NCBI GenBank assembly: GCA_042576225.1
Contig: JBHPCA010000027.1
Location: 1-17,996, forward strand
DNA: 17,996 nucleotides
Reading direction: 5' to 3'
DNA from: GWF2-30-66 sp042576225
GTDB taxonomy: Bacteria > Babelota > Babeliae > Babelales > Vermiphilaceae
The notes under the pieces are model-generated. The model was given only the letters and a program-made list of their open reading frames with translations, ran no database searches and was not told where the DNA came from. Shown here in pieces: positions 6,988 to 14,312 of this stretch; within the stretch, counting starts at the first letter, position 1, and the number at the start of each line of letters is the position of its first letter. The translations under genes were made by a program, and so were the position numbers.

Positions 6988-7483
6988 ACTTATGCAACAT
7001 ATCTACAAATTCTTTTGGTAATTTTTTTCTCTTATCAATACCCACATTTGCCATCTCATCCGCATCTTTATTTTCGTGACGCAAAACATGAACAATATTG
7101 TAATTAATACCAGATAATAATTGGTTTGACAATTGAAATAATGGAATAATTCCTGCATTTTTAACTTTGTACTTTCTGAGAATCTGCCGAACCAAAAGCT
7201 GTGAATCAGAAACTATCATAACTACATCATCTTTACAAAGATGTTTTTTTAAAAAAAACAAACCAACTGAAAGTGACAAATACTCTGCCTGATTATTCGT
7301 CTTTATACCAATATAAAATCCCTGCCTTAAAGCTTCTTTTCCATTCTTTGTTATATAAATCCCAGCTCCTGCAGGTCCCGGATTGTTTCTTGAAGCCCCA
7401 TCTATAAAAAGCTTCCAATAATTTAATTTATCTTTTTCGCAAGTATCACCCTGCCCATTATGTAAAAAATTAAGTTGATCCAT
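6971..7483 (-). CDS. rnhA: Ribonuclease HI family protein
   Basis: This 170-residue enzyme cuts the RNA strand of RNA:DNA hybrids. After about 23 extra N-terminal residues the RNase H fold begins with LFIDGASRNNPGPAGAG. The four carboxylates are in place: D28 (FIDGAS), E67 (NNQAEYLS), D93 (SDSQLL) and D142 (in ENKDADEMAN), with the H136-E137-N138 loop before the last. The form resembles the short bacterial/archaeal 'RNase HI family' proteins rather than E. coli RnhA itself, so the gene symbol is a family label. No Shine-Dalgarno is seen before the ATG, and no better in-frame start exists upstream of the domain. The gene overlaps the SpoIID gene downstream and is separated from the zinc-ribbon gene by a palindrome-rich gap. 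Confidence 0.87.
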   Translation of the reverse strand: MDQLNFLHNGQGDTCEKDKLNYWKLFIDGASRNNPGPAGAGIYITKNGKEALRQGFYIGIKTNNQAEYLSLSVGLFFLKKHLCKDDVVMIVSDSQLLVRQILRKYKVKNAGIIPLFQLSNQLLSGINYNIVHVLRHENKDADEMANVGIDKRKKLPKEFVDMLHKYEIQI

Positions 7484-7500
7484 AATTTATTATTTCGCTT

Positions 7501-7541
7501 CGCCTGAATACCCAGCATATTTGATGCGGGGATGAAAGGCG
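7501..7541. repeat. Long imperfect stem-loop (first of three palindromes)
   Basis: Outer arms CGCCT (7501-7505) and AGGCG (7537-7541) flank inner arms ATACCCAGCAT (7508-7518) and ATGCGGGGAT (7524-7533) around the 5-nt loop ATTTG. The inner arms pair apart from one mismatch and one bulge. The element lies in the 147-nt gap (7484-7630) between the RNase HI and zinc-ribbon genes and is GC-richer than its surroundings. It lacks a T tract on either strand, so it is more like a REP-type palindrome than a terminator. Confidence 0.6.
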
Positions 7542-7545
7542 TGGC

Positions 7546-7573
7546 GTCCTCCGAAGCCTTGGCGAAGGAGGAT
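7546..7573. repeat. Dispersed palindromic repeat, copy A
   Basis: This 28-bp element has arms TCCTCC and GGAGGA around a GAAGCC-TT-GGCGAA core. A second copy at 8535-8562 keeps 25 of 28 bases. The first difference turns an arm C-G pair into T-G, so the stem survives; the second falls in the core, next to the right arm, and the third just outside the arms. Both copies are intergenic. It is probably a REP/MITE-like dispersed element; copy number beyond this window cannot be judged. Confidence 0.7.
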
Positions 7574-7595
7574 CTAGCCGGTTAATTCGATTCAA

Positions 7596-7625
7596 GATAC
7601 CCTGCCGCTTACTGCGGGGAGTATC
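7596..7625. repeat. Imperfect palindrome (third of the cluster)
   Basis: Outer arms GATAC (7596-7600) and GTATC (7621-7625) pair perfectly, and inner arms CCGC (7605-7608) and GCGG (7614-7617) close a TTACT loop; the bases between pair imperfectly. The element ends five bases before the stop codon of the zinc-ribbon gene at 7631, so on the minus strand it forms the first structure in that gene's 3' untranslated region. There is no T tract after it, so I do not call it a terminator. Confidence 0.6.
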
Positions 7626-7630
7626 ATTTA

Positions 7631-8341
7631 TCACTCTTCTTGTTTTTTCACGTATAAAAATCTGTAGCAACCTTTACACTGCACAAGCCTTCCCTTTTTT
7701 ACCTCAAGCATCTGCTGTGGTACAACATTATAAAAACAGGCGCCACAACTGTTACCTTCGACAGACACAACAGGATCAGAGACCCTCGCCCCTAATATCT
7801 CATATTTCTCAAGCCACTCCTGGGGCACACTTTTAAGCTTTTCATCCCTATGAGTATTATGCTCTTGTAACTCTTTTTTAATATCTTCTACTTTTTTATT
7901 GTCTACCTCAATAAGACCCAAGGTCTCTGACATCTTTTTCTCAAATGCTTCTTCTTTTTTTGCATATTCCTGCTTTGCCAACTCGAGCCTATTCCATGCA
8001 TCTATAAGTGGATCTTCGCTTTCATGTTGTTTATTTTCCAACTTCTCTATCTCTTTCTGATAAGAGGCATACTCTTTTTGGTTTGAGGCTTTATCAAGAC
8101 GCTCTTTCTTTTCTTTTATTTGCTGTTCATACTCCTTCATCTCTAACTCACCAAGATCTACCTCTTTTTGGGTATCATGAAGAAGAACTTTAGCTTGTTT
8201 CATATCCTGCTCTAAATCAGTTTTTTGCTTCTCAAAAACAGCTATCTCTTCCTGCACTTTTTTAATATCTTTTTTTAAAGAAACCGTTTTTTGATCAAAA
8301 TCGACTAGTTCAATTAACGCCTGAAACGCCTGGCTATTCAT
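7631..8341 (-). CDS. Coiled-coil protein with C4 zinc ribbon (CT398/DUF164 type)
   Basis: The protein has 236 residues. The ATG at 8341 is preferred to an in-frame GTG three codons upstream, because AAAGGG lies 8 nt before the ATG and would overlap the GTG. Residues about 15-165 are a long, charged coiled-coil hairpin rich in Glu, Lys and Gln. The C-terminal ribbon has CGAC (C199, C202) and CKGC (C222, C225), a C4 zinc site. This is the domain layout of the widespread zf-RING_7/DUF164 family. The Chlamydia member CT398 (CdsZ) has been reported to bind sigma54 and type III secretion components; that role cannot be carried over here. The gene heads the minus-strand run that continues, after the palindrome cluster, to RNase HI and SpoIID. 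Confidence 0.85.
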   Translation of the reverse strand: MNSQAFQALIELVDFDQKTVSLKKDIKKVQEEIAVFEKQKTDLEQDMKQAKVLLHDTQKEVDLGELEMKEYEQQIKEKKERLDKASNQKEYASYQKEIEKLENKQHESEDPLIDAWNRLELAKQEYAKKEEAFEKKMSETLGLIEVDNKKVEDIKKELQEHNTHRDEKLKSVPQEWLEKYEILGARVSDPVVSVEGNSCGACFYNVVPQQMLEVKKGRLVQCKGCYRFLYVKKQEE

Positions 8342-8517
8342 ATCGTGCACCCTTTGTTAATCAAAACCACTAAGGCAAATTCTGCCCCGATCACCCCACT
8401 TTAAAGTCTTTTTTAAATTCACAGTCACTAATCCCAATAAAGCACTTAGCTCTTCCTCCGTTTCGCCTTGCGATAAAACCTATACTGAGCCTAACGAAGT
8501 ACCCAGTACTCATAATG

Positions 8518-8540
8518 AAAAAGAGGAGCGATTTGTCCTC
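8518..8540 (-). terminator. Possible tRNA terminator
   Basis: On the minus strand, GAGGA and TCCTC form a 5-bp stem around an 8-nt loop, and TTTTT follows immediately (forward A at 8518-8522). It lies about 26 nt past the encoded CCA of the tRNA. The stem is short, and its first arm also belongs to repeat copy B (8535-8562), so the call is tentative. Confidence 0.45.
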
Positions 8541-8562
8541 TGAAGCCTTGGCGTAGGAGGAA
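8535..8562. repeat. Dispersed palindromic repeat, copy B
   Basis: This is the second copy of the element at 7546-7573, with 25 of 28 bases shared. It begins three bases past the tRNA's encoded CCA end on the minus strand. The remaining DNA between the zinc-ribbon start and here (8342-8517) holds no gene that I can see. It includes a stretch near 8488-8505 (TGAGCCTAACGAAG) that recalls degraded intergenic repeats. Confidence 0.7.
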
Positions 8563-8565
8563 GTA

Positions 8566-8642
8566 TGGTGGGCCCACCAGGATTTGAACCTGGGACCTCT
8601 CGGTTATGAGCCGATTGCTCTGACCAACTGAGCTATGGGCCC
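8566..8642 (-). tRNA. tRNA with anticodon CAT (elongator Met, or Ile2)
   Basis: The minus strand gives a full cloverleaf: acceptor arms GGGCCCA and TGGGCCC, a D arm with AGCTCAGTTGGTCAGAGC, an anticodon stem TCGG/CCGA with loop CTCATAA (anticodon CAT), and a T arm with GGTTCAAATCC. A discriminator A and an encoded CCA (8566-8568) follow. The acceptor begins with a G-C pair and the anticodon stem lacks three G-C pairs next to the loop, so it is not the initiator. CAT serves either elongator Met or, after lysidine modification by TilS, the Ile AUA codon; I cannot separate them by eye. Confidence 0.93.
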
Positions 8643-8763
8643 GCCACTTTTGCAAATATAAAAGACATATCTACTTACAATATATCTTAAAATATATGGT
8701 TTGTGAAGATAAATTGCGCAAACCACAAAACTTTTGTTCGAAGCTCTCTATTAGAGGGAGTTT

Positions 8764-9780
8764 TCAAAATTGTCGCTGTGCTACACTCAATAAAAAATCT
8801 TTTAATCGCACACTATACCCCCATTCATTATCATACCAGCCAAATATTTTTCCTGTATGTGAAATCACCTTCGTAAGCAAGCCGTCAATAACAACAGAAT
8901 TATTATTTTCACTATAGTCACTAGAAACTAATGGCTCATATGAAATATCAAGTATACCTTTTAAGCCCTCTTTTGAGGCATATTCAAAAGCGTGATTAAT
9001 TTTTTCTTTGGTAATAACCTCTTTTGCGATAAATGTTAGATCTATAAGAGAAACTTTTGCAACAGGAACACGAATCGCATTACCACCAATAAGACCTTCA
9101 AGCTCTGGCATAACTTTACCCAATACCTTTGTTGCACCGGTTGTCGTAGGAATTATGTTCAAAGCCGCTGCGCGAGATCTACGCAAATCCTTTTTTTCGA
9201 CATCAAGAAGTACTTGGGTATTGGTATACGCATGAATTGTTGTCATAAATCCATTTTTCACTACAAATTTTTCATGGAGCACTTTGAGCATTGGCATAAT
9301 CGCATTGGTCGTACAGCTTCCCAAAGAAACTATATGATCTCTCTCAGGATTATAATCTTGATCATTTACCCCGGGAATAATAGTCACGTCTTCACCTTTT
9401 GCCGGCGCGGTAATAAGAACATTTTTTGCGCCTGAATCTAAGTGCAACTGCGCTCCCTCTCTGCTGGTAAACTTACCCGTTGCATCAACTACCCAATCTA
9501 CACCATATTTGTACCACTCTATCTTTTTCGGATCTGTCTGGTTCAACAAAGTAACTCTATACCCATTGATCTCTAATTCATTATCTTTAACTTTTGCATC
9601 ACCCAAATACTCACCCATAAGCGTATCATACTTGAACATGTGAGCTACTGAATGTAACTTTGCAGGGCCTACATTAATAACCACAACTCTTATTTTTTTA
9701 TGTGAAGCTTTATCTTGTAAAACAGCTCTTAAAAAATTACGCCCTATTCTTCCAAACCCATTTATTGCTATGTTGATCAT
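8764..9780 (-). CDS. gap: Glyceraldehyde-3-phosphate dehydrogenase, phosphorylating
   Basis: This 338-residue cytosolic enzyme interconverts glyceraldehyde-3-phosphate and 1,3-bisphosphoglycerate. The ATG at 9780 is chosen over the TTG four codons upstream: GGGAG lies 5 nt before the ATG, and INGFGRIGR follows at once. C156 in SCTTN and H183 are the catalytic pair. DLRRSRAAALNIIPTTTGA and WYDNEWGY are standard family blocks. The usual NAD-selecting Asp after the second beta strand is Val (V37, in INVGPA), and the Leu-Pro pair before HKDLRR is Val-Glu (V194-E195). Both changes are known from NADP-using or dual-specificity enzymes (GapB, chloroplast GapA), so NADP use is inferred. It lies 36 nt downstream of the nfo stop and could belong to the same transcript. 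Confidence 0.95.
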   Translation of the reverse strand: MINIAINGFGRIGRNFLRAVLQDKASHKKIRVVVINVGPAKLHSVAHMFKYDTLMGEYLGDAKVKDNELEINGYRVTLLNQTDPKKIEWYKYGVDWVVDATGKFTSREGAQLHLDSGAKNVLITAPAKGEDVTIIPGVNDQDYNPERDHIVSLGSCTTNAIMPMLKVLHEKFVVKNGFMTTIHAYTNTQVLLDVEKKDLRRSRAAALNIIPTTTGATKVLGKVMPELEGLIGGNAIRVPVAKVSLIDLTFIAKEVITKEKINHAFEYASKEGLKGILDISYEPLVSSDYSENNNSVVIDGLLTKVISHTGKIFGWYDNEWGYSVRLKDFLLSVAQRQF

Positions 9781-9816
9781 ACTAACTCCCAATTTACTCT
9801 TTTAATTTTTTTGAAT

Positions 9817-10638
9817 TTATAGTTTATGCCAACGCATTATTTTTTCAAACTCTTGCTTCAACTCTTCTTCTGTCATAACCGGCGGCTCTGAAAGTATTGG
9901 AATGTGTTTTATTTTTGGATGCATCACAAAGTTTTTAAGTGCCTCAAGCCCAATTTTTCCTTCACCTAGAGGTGCATGCCTATCTATATGCGAACCAATA
10001 ACCTCCCTATTGTCGTTTATATGAATGAGACACAATCTGTGTAATCCTATTTTTTTATCTAAAAAAGCTATAAATTCTTCCTGATTTTTAATATTGTATC
10101 CATAAGAAAATGCATGGGCAGTATCTATACAAAATCGTACCCTATCTGGATTATCTAATTTTTCTAGAAGTAGTCTAAAATGATTTATATCTCCACCTAT
10201 TGCCGGAAATTTTTGTGCAACGTTTTCCAAAACAAATGTAAAACTTGGCTCTTTTTTCATAAGATGGTTGAACATGATTGCCAGAGCATCTATCCCCTTA
10301 CTTTCGTCACGTGTTCCTTTGGCAGAGCCTGGATGAAAAATAATATGAGTAAATTCTAATTTTTTAGCCAAAGAAAGTTCTTTTTTCAATAATCTATGGG
10401 GGTTATATTCTATCGAAGACGGGTTAACCCAGTAAGAAACATGCAAATACATCTCTTTAAAATATTTTCTACGAAGCTCAATAAACTCTTTAATATCACT
10501 ACTATTTAACGGAACCACACGCCCCGCAGTTTTAAGTGTTAAAAAACATTGAAAAAAATCTAAATTAAGCCGTAACGCTTTTTCTATAAGATCTACTAAC
10601 GTTGTCTCTAGCCTTACATGCAACCCTACTCGTCTCAA
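9817..10638 (-). CDS. nfo: Endonuclease IV (AP endonuclease, base excision repair)
   Basis: This 273-residue enzyme cuts the DNA backbone 5' of abasic sites and removes 3'-blocking groups. All nine tri-zinc ligands of E. coli Nfo can be matched: H66, H102, E138, D172, H175, H206, D219, H221 and E251. They sit in YLHVSY, FHPGS, LEN, CIDTAHAF, HINDN, GSHIDRHAPLGEG and SEPP. E. coli Nfo has 285 residues, so the length is normal. The start is a TTG at 10638 with AGGTG 4 nt upstream; MRRVGLHV matches the family N-terminus, and no later start keeps it. It lies 29 nt downstream of the phosphohexomutase gene and probably shares its transcript. Confidence 0.94.
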   Translation of the reverse strand: MRRVGLHVRLETTLVDLIEKALRLNLDFFQCFLTLKTAGRVVPLNSSDIKEFIELRRKYFKEMYLHVSYWVNPSSIEYNPHRLLKKELSLAKKLEFTHIIFHPGSAKGTRDESKGIDALAIMFNHLMKKEPSFTFVLENVAQKFPAIGGDINHFRLLLEKLDNPDRVRFCIDTAHAFSYGYNIKNQEEFIAFLDKKIGLHRLCLIHINDNREVIGSHIDRHAPLGEGKIGLEALKNFVMHPKIKHIPILSEPPVMTEEELKQEFEKIMRWHKL

Positions 10639-10667
10639 TACCCACCTTTTCTTCCACTTATATTATT

Positions 10668-12095
10668 TTATATTACCATATGTTCTTTCAAAACATCTTG
10701 ATCAAAATGAGGGCTCATTGCATTGTAAAAATCATGTTTCACTTTTTCAAGACCTTCCTCGGTTGATGACTCAAGTCGCAAGCTCACTGCAGGTTGCGTA
10801 TTTGAAACTCTTAAAATTCCCCAACCATAATCCATAATAGCCCTTACACCATCAATTGTGACAAGTGTAACATTAGGTTTTTTTTCAAACAATAATTTTA
10901 CCTGCTGTACCACTTCTTTCTTTTTGTTATCAGCACATTCTATTCTCATTTCTGGTGTACTTATTTTCTTTGGAAACAATGAAATTAACTCTTGCAAACT
11001 TTTTTTATCTTTGACCAATATCTCAAAAAGTCTCATCATAGAATAAAACGCATCATCATACCCAAAGTACCTATCTGCAAAGAAAAAGTGGCAACTCAAC
11101 TCCCCACCAAGTAAAGCACCCTGCTCACTCATAAGTTTTTTTACAATTGAGTGACCTGACGGGGATAAACTTATCTTGCCACCCATATTTTCCACAATCT
11201 CTAGTAATCCAGAAGAAGCTTTTATATCACACACAATACTTGCACCAGGATTATCTTGTAAAATTGGCTTTGCGTAAACCGCCAAAAGCTTATCCCCGGT
11301 CACAAGCTCACCATTTTTCGTCATTGGTGCCATCCTGTCACAGTCTCCGTCTAGGCCTATTCCAATTTGGGCATCCGTTTTTTCCAAAGCTTCCTTCACA
11401 AAACGCATATTTTCATACACTACAGGATCTGCCTCATGATTTGGGTAATCACCATCAACTTCCTGAAAAAGTGTTTGTATATTTTTCCATTCCATTTGTT
11501 CTATCAGCTGCGGCATAATAGTACCGCCCACACCATTACCACAATCGACGACCACAGATAGATCCATGCCAACCAGATTATTAAAATGCTTTTTAAGCCA
11601 TTGGATATACTGGGGGATAACTGCTTGTTCACAACAACTCCCCTTTACTCCAGAAAGTACCCTCTTTTTTTCTTTAAATAACTCTTTTATTTCTTGAACC
11701 TGGTCTCCCCATACATTTTTTTTATTGAAACATATTTTAATGCCATTATATTCTTTGGGATTATGCGAAGCGGTAACCATAAGCCCAGCATCTATATTTT
11801 TATTATCTATTTTATTATGTAACGTAAAATATAAAACAGGAGATGGGCAAACCCCAATAAAAACAACATCAAGCCCACTATCTTGCATAGCATCACGCAA
11901 CGCATCTTTTATAATTGGTGAATGGCTTCTACCATCCATACCTATTGCAACGGTCTTTATTTCTGGTCTATGCTTTAAAAAAAAGTAGGCCAAAGCCATA
12001 CCCAAGTCATATGTTTTGTCTAAGTCAAACTCAGCACTAGAACCTAAACCAACTTTGCCACGAATATCATATTTTCTAAATATATTGTCTTGCAT
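10668..12095 (-). CDS. Phosphomannomutase/phosphoglucomutase (alpha-D-phosphohexomutase family)
   Basis: This 475-residue enzyme interconverts the 1- and 6-phosphates of glucose or mannose, feeding nucleotide-sugar synthesis for polysaccharides or LPS. TASHNP (108-113) carries the phosphoserine S110, and DGDCDR (249-254) is the Mg2+ loop. GGELSCHFF (330-338) is the sugar-recognition loop; Cys replaces the usual Gly in GGEMSGH. VSNTQPAVSLRLE near the C-terminus is the phosphate-binding loop. Length is normal for the AlgC/ManB branch. AGGG lies about 7 nt before the ATG. It heads the run to nfo and gap. Glucose versus mannose preference cannot be read from the sequence; the GGELSCH loop (Glu, Ser, His) fits enzymes that use both. 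Confidence 0.92.
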   Translation of the reverse strand: MQDNIFRKYDIRGKVGLGSSAEFDLDKTYDLGMALAYFFLKHRPEIKTVAIGMDGRSHSPIIKDALRDAMQDSGLDVVFIGVCPSPVLYFTLHNKIDNKNIDAGLMVTASHNPKEYNGIKICFNKKNVWGDQVQEIKELFKEKKRVLSGVKGSCCEQAVIPQYIQWLKKHFNNLVGMDLSVVVDCGNGVGGTIMPQLIEQMEWKNIQTLFQEVDGDYPNHEADPVVYENMRFVKEALEKTDAQIGIGLDGDCDRMAPMTKNGELVTGDKLLAVYAKPILQDNPGASIVCDIKASSGLLEIVENMGGKISLSPSGHSIVKKLMSEQGALLGGELSCHFFFADRYFGYDDAFYSMMRLFEILVKDKKSLQELISLFPKKISTPEMRIECADNKKKEVVQQVKLLFEKKPNVTLVTIDGVRAIMDYGWGILRVSNTQPAVSLRLESSTEEGLEKVKHDFYNAMSPHFDQDVLKEHMVI

Positions 12096-12174
12096 GTTCT
12101 ATCCCTAAGCTACTTGTTATCTTTTTCACCCATTTATTCTTTTTAAACATTTGAAAAAAGGGTATCAGAAAAAA

Positions 12175-13869
12175 TTAATTCGTGCTACTTGCATACTTGA
12201 GAATATGTTCTGCAAGCGCACCACTATATTTCTGATTTTCGTCACGTTTCTCGTTCTTTTTGATCTTTATCTTTTTAATAACTTGATTATATTTACCCAA
12301 TTTTTTGTCTAAAGCCATAAAAATAGTAAAATAATTCAAAAAATGTGGGATTTTCTTTTTTCTTGCAAACAGAACCGTTCTGGCCAAAAATTGCAAGAGA
12401 GGGCTTTTTGTTTCTTCTTTACCTAGCATATTTATAAAAATTCTTTTAAGCGCCCCCTTTTTGTTATATAAATCTTTATATCTTGCTAAAATACTCGGCA
12501 AAATAAAAGGGTAAAAAGCAAGCTTTTGGCATGGGCGGAAACCATTTGCGTCAACCAAAGCATCTTTTTGAAATGCAAGCTTTAAAAACTCCGGGTTTTT
12601 AAAAAAGCATTTGTTAAATGGACTATTTTGTATAACCTGTTTTATAAACTTTATTGGCAATAATTTTGGATATTTTTCATGAAGCTTGTTTTCCAAAATT
12701 ACATTAATCACCATCTGTTTTGCAAACGATGGCATTCCTTTTTCCCTCACAAGCCTCTTGAAAAAGCCTAGTTGGCCCAAAATCAATACCTCTAAAGATT
12801 TTTGAGAAAGACCTTTGCGGATTTTTATCAACGCAATCTCTTCTTTTGTCAGATCTTTTATTCTATATTTATCCTGAAAAACAAGAATCTTTTGATAAAC
12901 AATAAAAAGCTTCTTCTGAAGTTTATCAGCAAGCTTTATCCAGGAACTGCAACCTTTATTTACCTTCTTCTGCATCGCACATTTTTCTCTTTTGAGAGCC
13001 AAACATTTCGCCGTCATTTTCTTTTTATTTTTGCCCAACAAAAATGCGCCTTTAACTATAAAATATTTCACTAGGGCAAGCATACCTTTTGCTGCTGCAA
13101 AATGTAACGGTGTATTGCCACGCACATTACAAGCATTTACACATGCACCACTTTCTATAAGTATTTGTGCTATCTCAAAAGCCTTTTTTTCTTGTAAATA
13201 ACACACATAATGCAAAGGGCTCTTGTGCCACCTATCACTCGTATTAACATAAGCATTTTTTTGCAGCAGGTAACGAACATCTTTCACCTGGCCCAAAGAA
13301 ACTGCGATATGCAACAGAGACACACTATAACCAACTCTTTTGTTCGCATTAAATTTTGCCCCTATTGACTCCAAGTATCTTACTACATCAAAATGTCCAT
13401 TAAAACCTGCTTCATAGATGGGGGTAACTGTATTTATGTCTTTCAATTCTATATCAAACCCCTCTTGCACCAAATATTTTACTATATCGAGCTTCCCCCA
13501 AAAGGCAGCCTCATGCAAAAGAGACCCCCCATATTTATTTCTTTCTTTTAAGTACTTTTTTTTATTTGCATCAACAAAAAACTTAACTTCATCTAGACTA
13601 CCTTGCGCACAAAACCAAAAAACCGGCCCCCCAGTGCCATACTCACATTCTGTCTCAAAACCCCTTAATCTACAACAGGAATATCGAGGTTTTTTCCCAA
13701 AAAATAAACTTTTTTTTATCGCTTTACTCTTAATAATTTTATTTTTTTTTAATTTATTTTTAGTATCACCCTTCTTTGAATTATCCATGCTGTGTATACA
13801 AGAACCGGAAAAAAACAATAATGACACCCACACATATGCTCTATTAGACCGGATCCCCACCTCTCTCAT
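12175..13869 (-). CDS. Exported ankyrin-repeat protein with uncharacterised C-terminal half
   Basis: The protein has 564 residues. AAAGGG lies 6 nt before the ATG at 13869. Residues about 11-27 are hydrophobic and end in SGSCIHS: either a signal peptide or a weak lipoprotein box (the -3 position is Ser, not Leu). A Lys-rich linker (32-60) precedes about six ankyrin repeats (roughly 81-281). The clearest are GSLLHEAAFWGKLDIVKYLV (115-134), SLLHIAVSLGQVKDVRYLL (184-202), SPLHYVCYLQEKKAFEIAQIL (217-237) and NTPLHFAAAKGMLALVKYFI (252-271). The last 280 residues are basic and helical with no family I recognise. The short gene at 13880-14194 ends 10 nt before it, so the two are an operon. Ankyrin proteins with export signals are typical host-interaction candidates in intracellular bacteria, but the target is unknown. 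Confidence 0.85.
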   Translation of the reverse strand: MREVGIRSNRAYVWVSLLFFSGSCIHSMDNSKKGDTKNKLKKNKIIKSKAIKKSLFFGKKPRYSCCRLRGFETECEYGTGGPVFWFCAQGSLDEVKFFVDANKKKYLKERNKYGGSLLHEAAFWGKLDIVKYLVQEGFDIELKDINTVTPIYEAGFNGHFDVVRYLESIGAKFNANKRVGYSVSLLHIAVSLGQVKDVRYLLQKNAYVNTSDRWHKSPLHYVCYLQEKKAFEIAQILIESGACVNACNVRGNTPLHFAAAKGMLALVKYFIVKGAFLLGKNKKKMTAKCLALKREKCAMQKKVNKGCSSWIKLADKLQKKLFIVYQKILVFQDKYRIKDLTKEEIALIKIRKGLSQKSLEVLILGQLGFFKRLVREKGMPSFAKQMVINVILENKLHEKYPKLLPIKFIKQVIQNSPFNKCFFKNPEFLKLAFQKDALVDANGFRPCQKLAFYPFILPSILARYKDLYNKKGALKRIFINMLGKEETKSPLLQFLARTVLFARKKKIPHFLNYFTIFMALDKKLGKYNQVIKKIKIKKNEKRDENQKYSGALAEHILKYASSTN

Positions 13870-13879
13870 GAAAAACCCT

Positions 13880-14194
13880 TTATATAATAATCATAGTCTT
13901 CATTCTATTTTTGCGCACACATTGCAAAAGGCGAATTAAACGCTCAACACTTATTTCTGTTACACCATGATTATTTCTCTTATCAAGAAAATTCCCAACT
14001 TTTATGAAATCAACTTTTTTAAACTTTATACGCGAGATATACTTCCCAATATCTAGGGCACGTTTGGTTTTACGCTTCTTTTTGGTAGGTTTTGCTTTTT
14101 TTTCACTAGTTTCGATTTTAAACATGGCACACATCTCGCATGAAAAAAATAAAAACACAAAACTCACCATACATAATTTTAAAAATAATCGCAT
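13880..14194 (-). CDS. Small exported basic protein
   Basis: No family is recognised; the protein has 104 residues from the ATG at 14194. An in-frame ATG three codons upstream (14203) is possible, but GGGA is 8 nt before the ATG at 14194 and abuts the other. Residues 1-23 are a signal peptide (MRLFLKLCMVSF, then FLFFSCEMCA). A strongly basic segment follows (KKAKPTKKKRKTKRA), then a helical part with two hydrophobic stretches. It is the first gene of a two-gene unit with the ankyrin gene, 10 nt apart. A chaperone, partner or second effector role is possible, but nothing in the sequence decides it. Confidence 0.65.
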   Translation of the reverse strand: MRLFLKLCMVSFVFLFFSCEMCAMFKIETSEKKAKPTKKKRKTKRALDIGKYISRIKFKKVDFIKVGNFLDKRNNHGVTEISVERLIRLLQCVRKNRMKTMIII

Positions 14195-14230
14195 ATAAAA
14201 CATCCCGCTCTAGGCTGCACGCACAACACA

Positions 14231-14261
14231 TGATACACTTAACAAGTGATACACTTATAAT
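14231..14261. promoter_or_regulatory. Operator-like inverted arms in front of a perfect TATAAT (sbcC promoter region)
   Basis: Alternating 5-bp arms CACTT (14236-14240), AAGTG (14244-14248) and CACTT (14252-14256) are spaced by 3 nt each, so the middle arm can pair with either neighbour. The same DNA is an 11-bp direct repeat, TGATACACTTA (14231-14241 and 14247-14257), with a 16-nt period. The last arm runs into TATAAT (14256-14261), a perfect -10 box about 50 nt upstream of sbcC; there is no good -35. A repressor- or activator-type site is a fair guess, but the regulator is unknown. It could also serve the divergent gene starting at 14194. Confidence 0.45.
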
Positions 14262-14312
14262 GTACACTAATTTTTTTTAACATAACAATATTTATTAGGT
14301 TATGGGGCACAC

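Noticed and set aside
7470..7670. A 66-codon minus-strand frame across the palindrome cluster.
   Set aside because: It overlaps the ends of two solid genes and consists mostly of translated palindromic repeat. No ribosome-binding site.
8643..8763. Promoter search upstream of the tRNA on the minus strand (TTGTAA and TATATT).
   Set aside because: The two boxes are only 14 bp apart and the region is almost all A/T, so the match is not meaningful.
13418..13939. A 173-codon plus-strand open frame opposite the ankyrin gene.
   Set aside because: It is the antisense of the signal, linker and first ankyrin repeats, which are well supported on the minus strand. No recognisable protein features.
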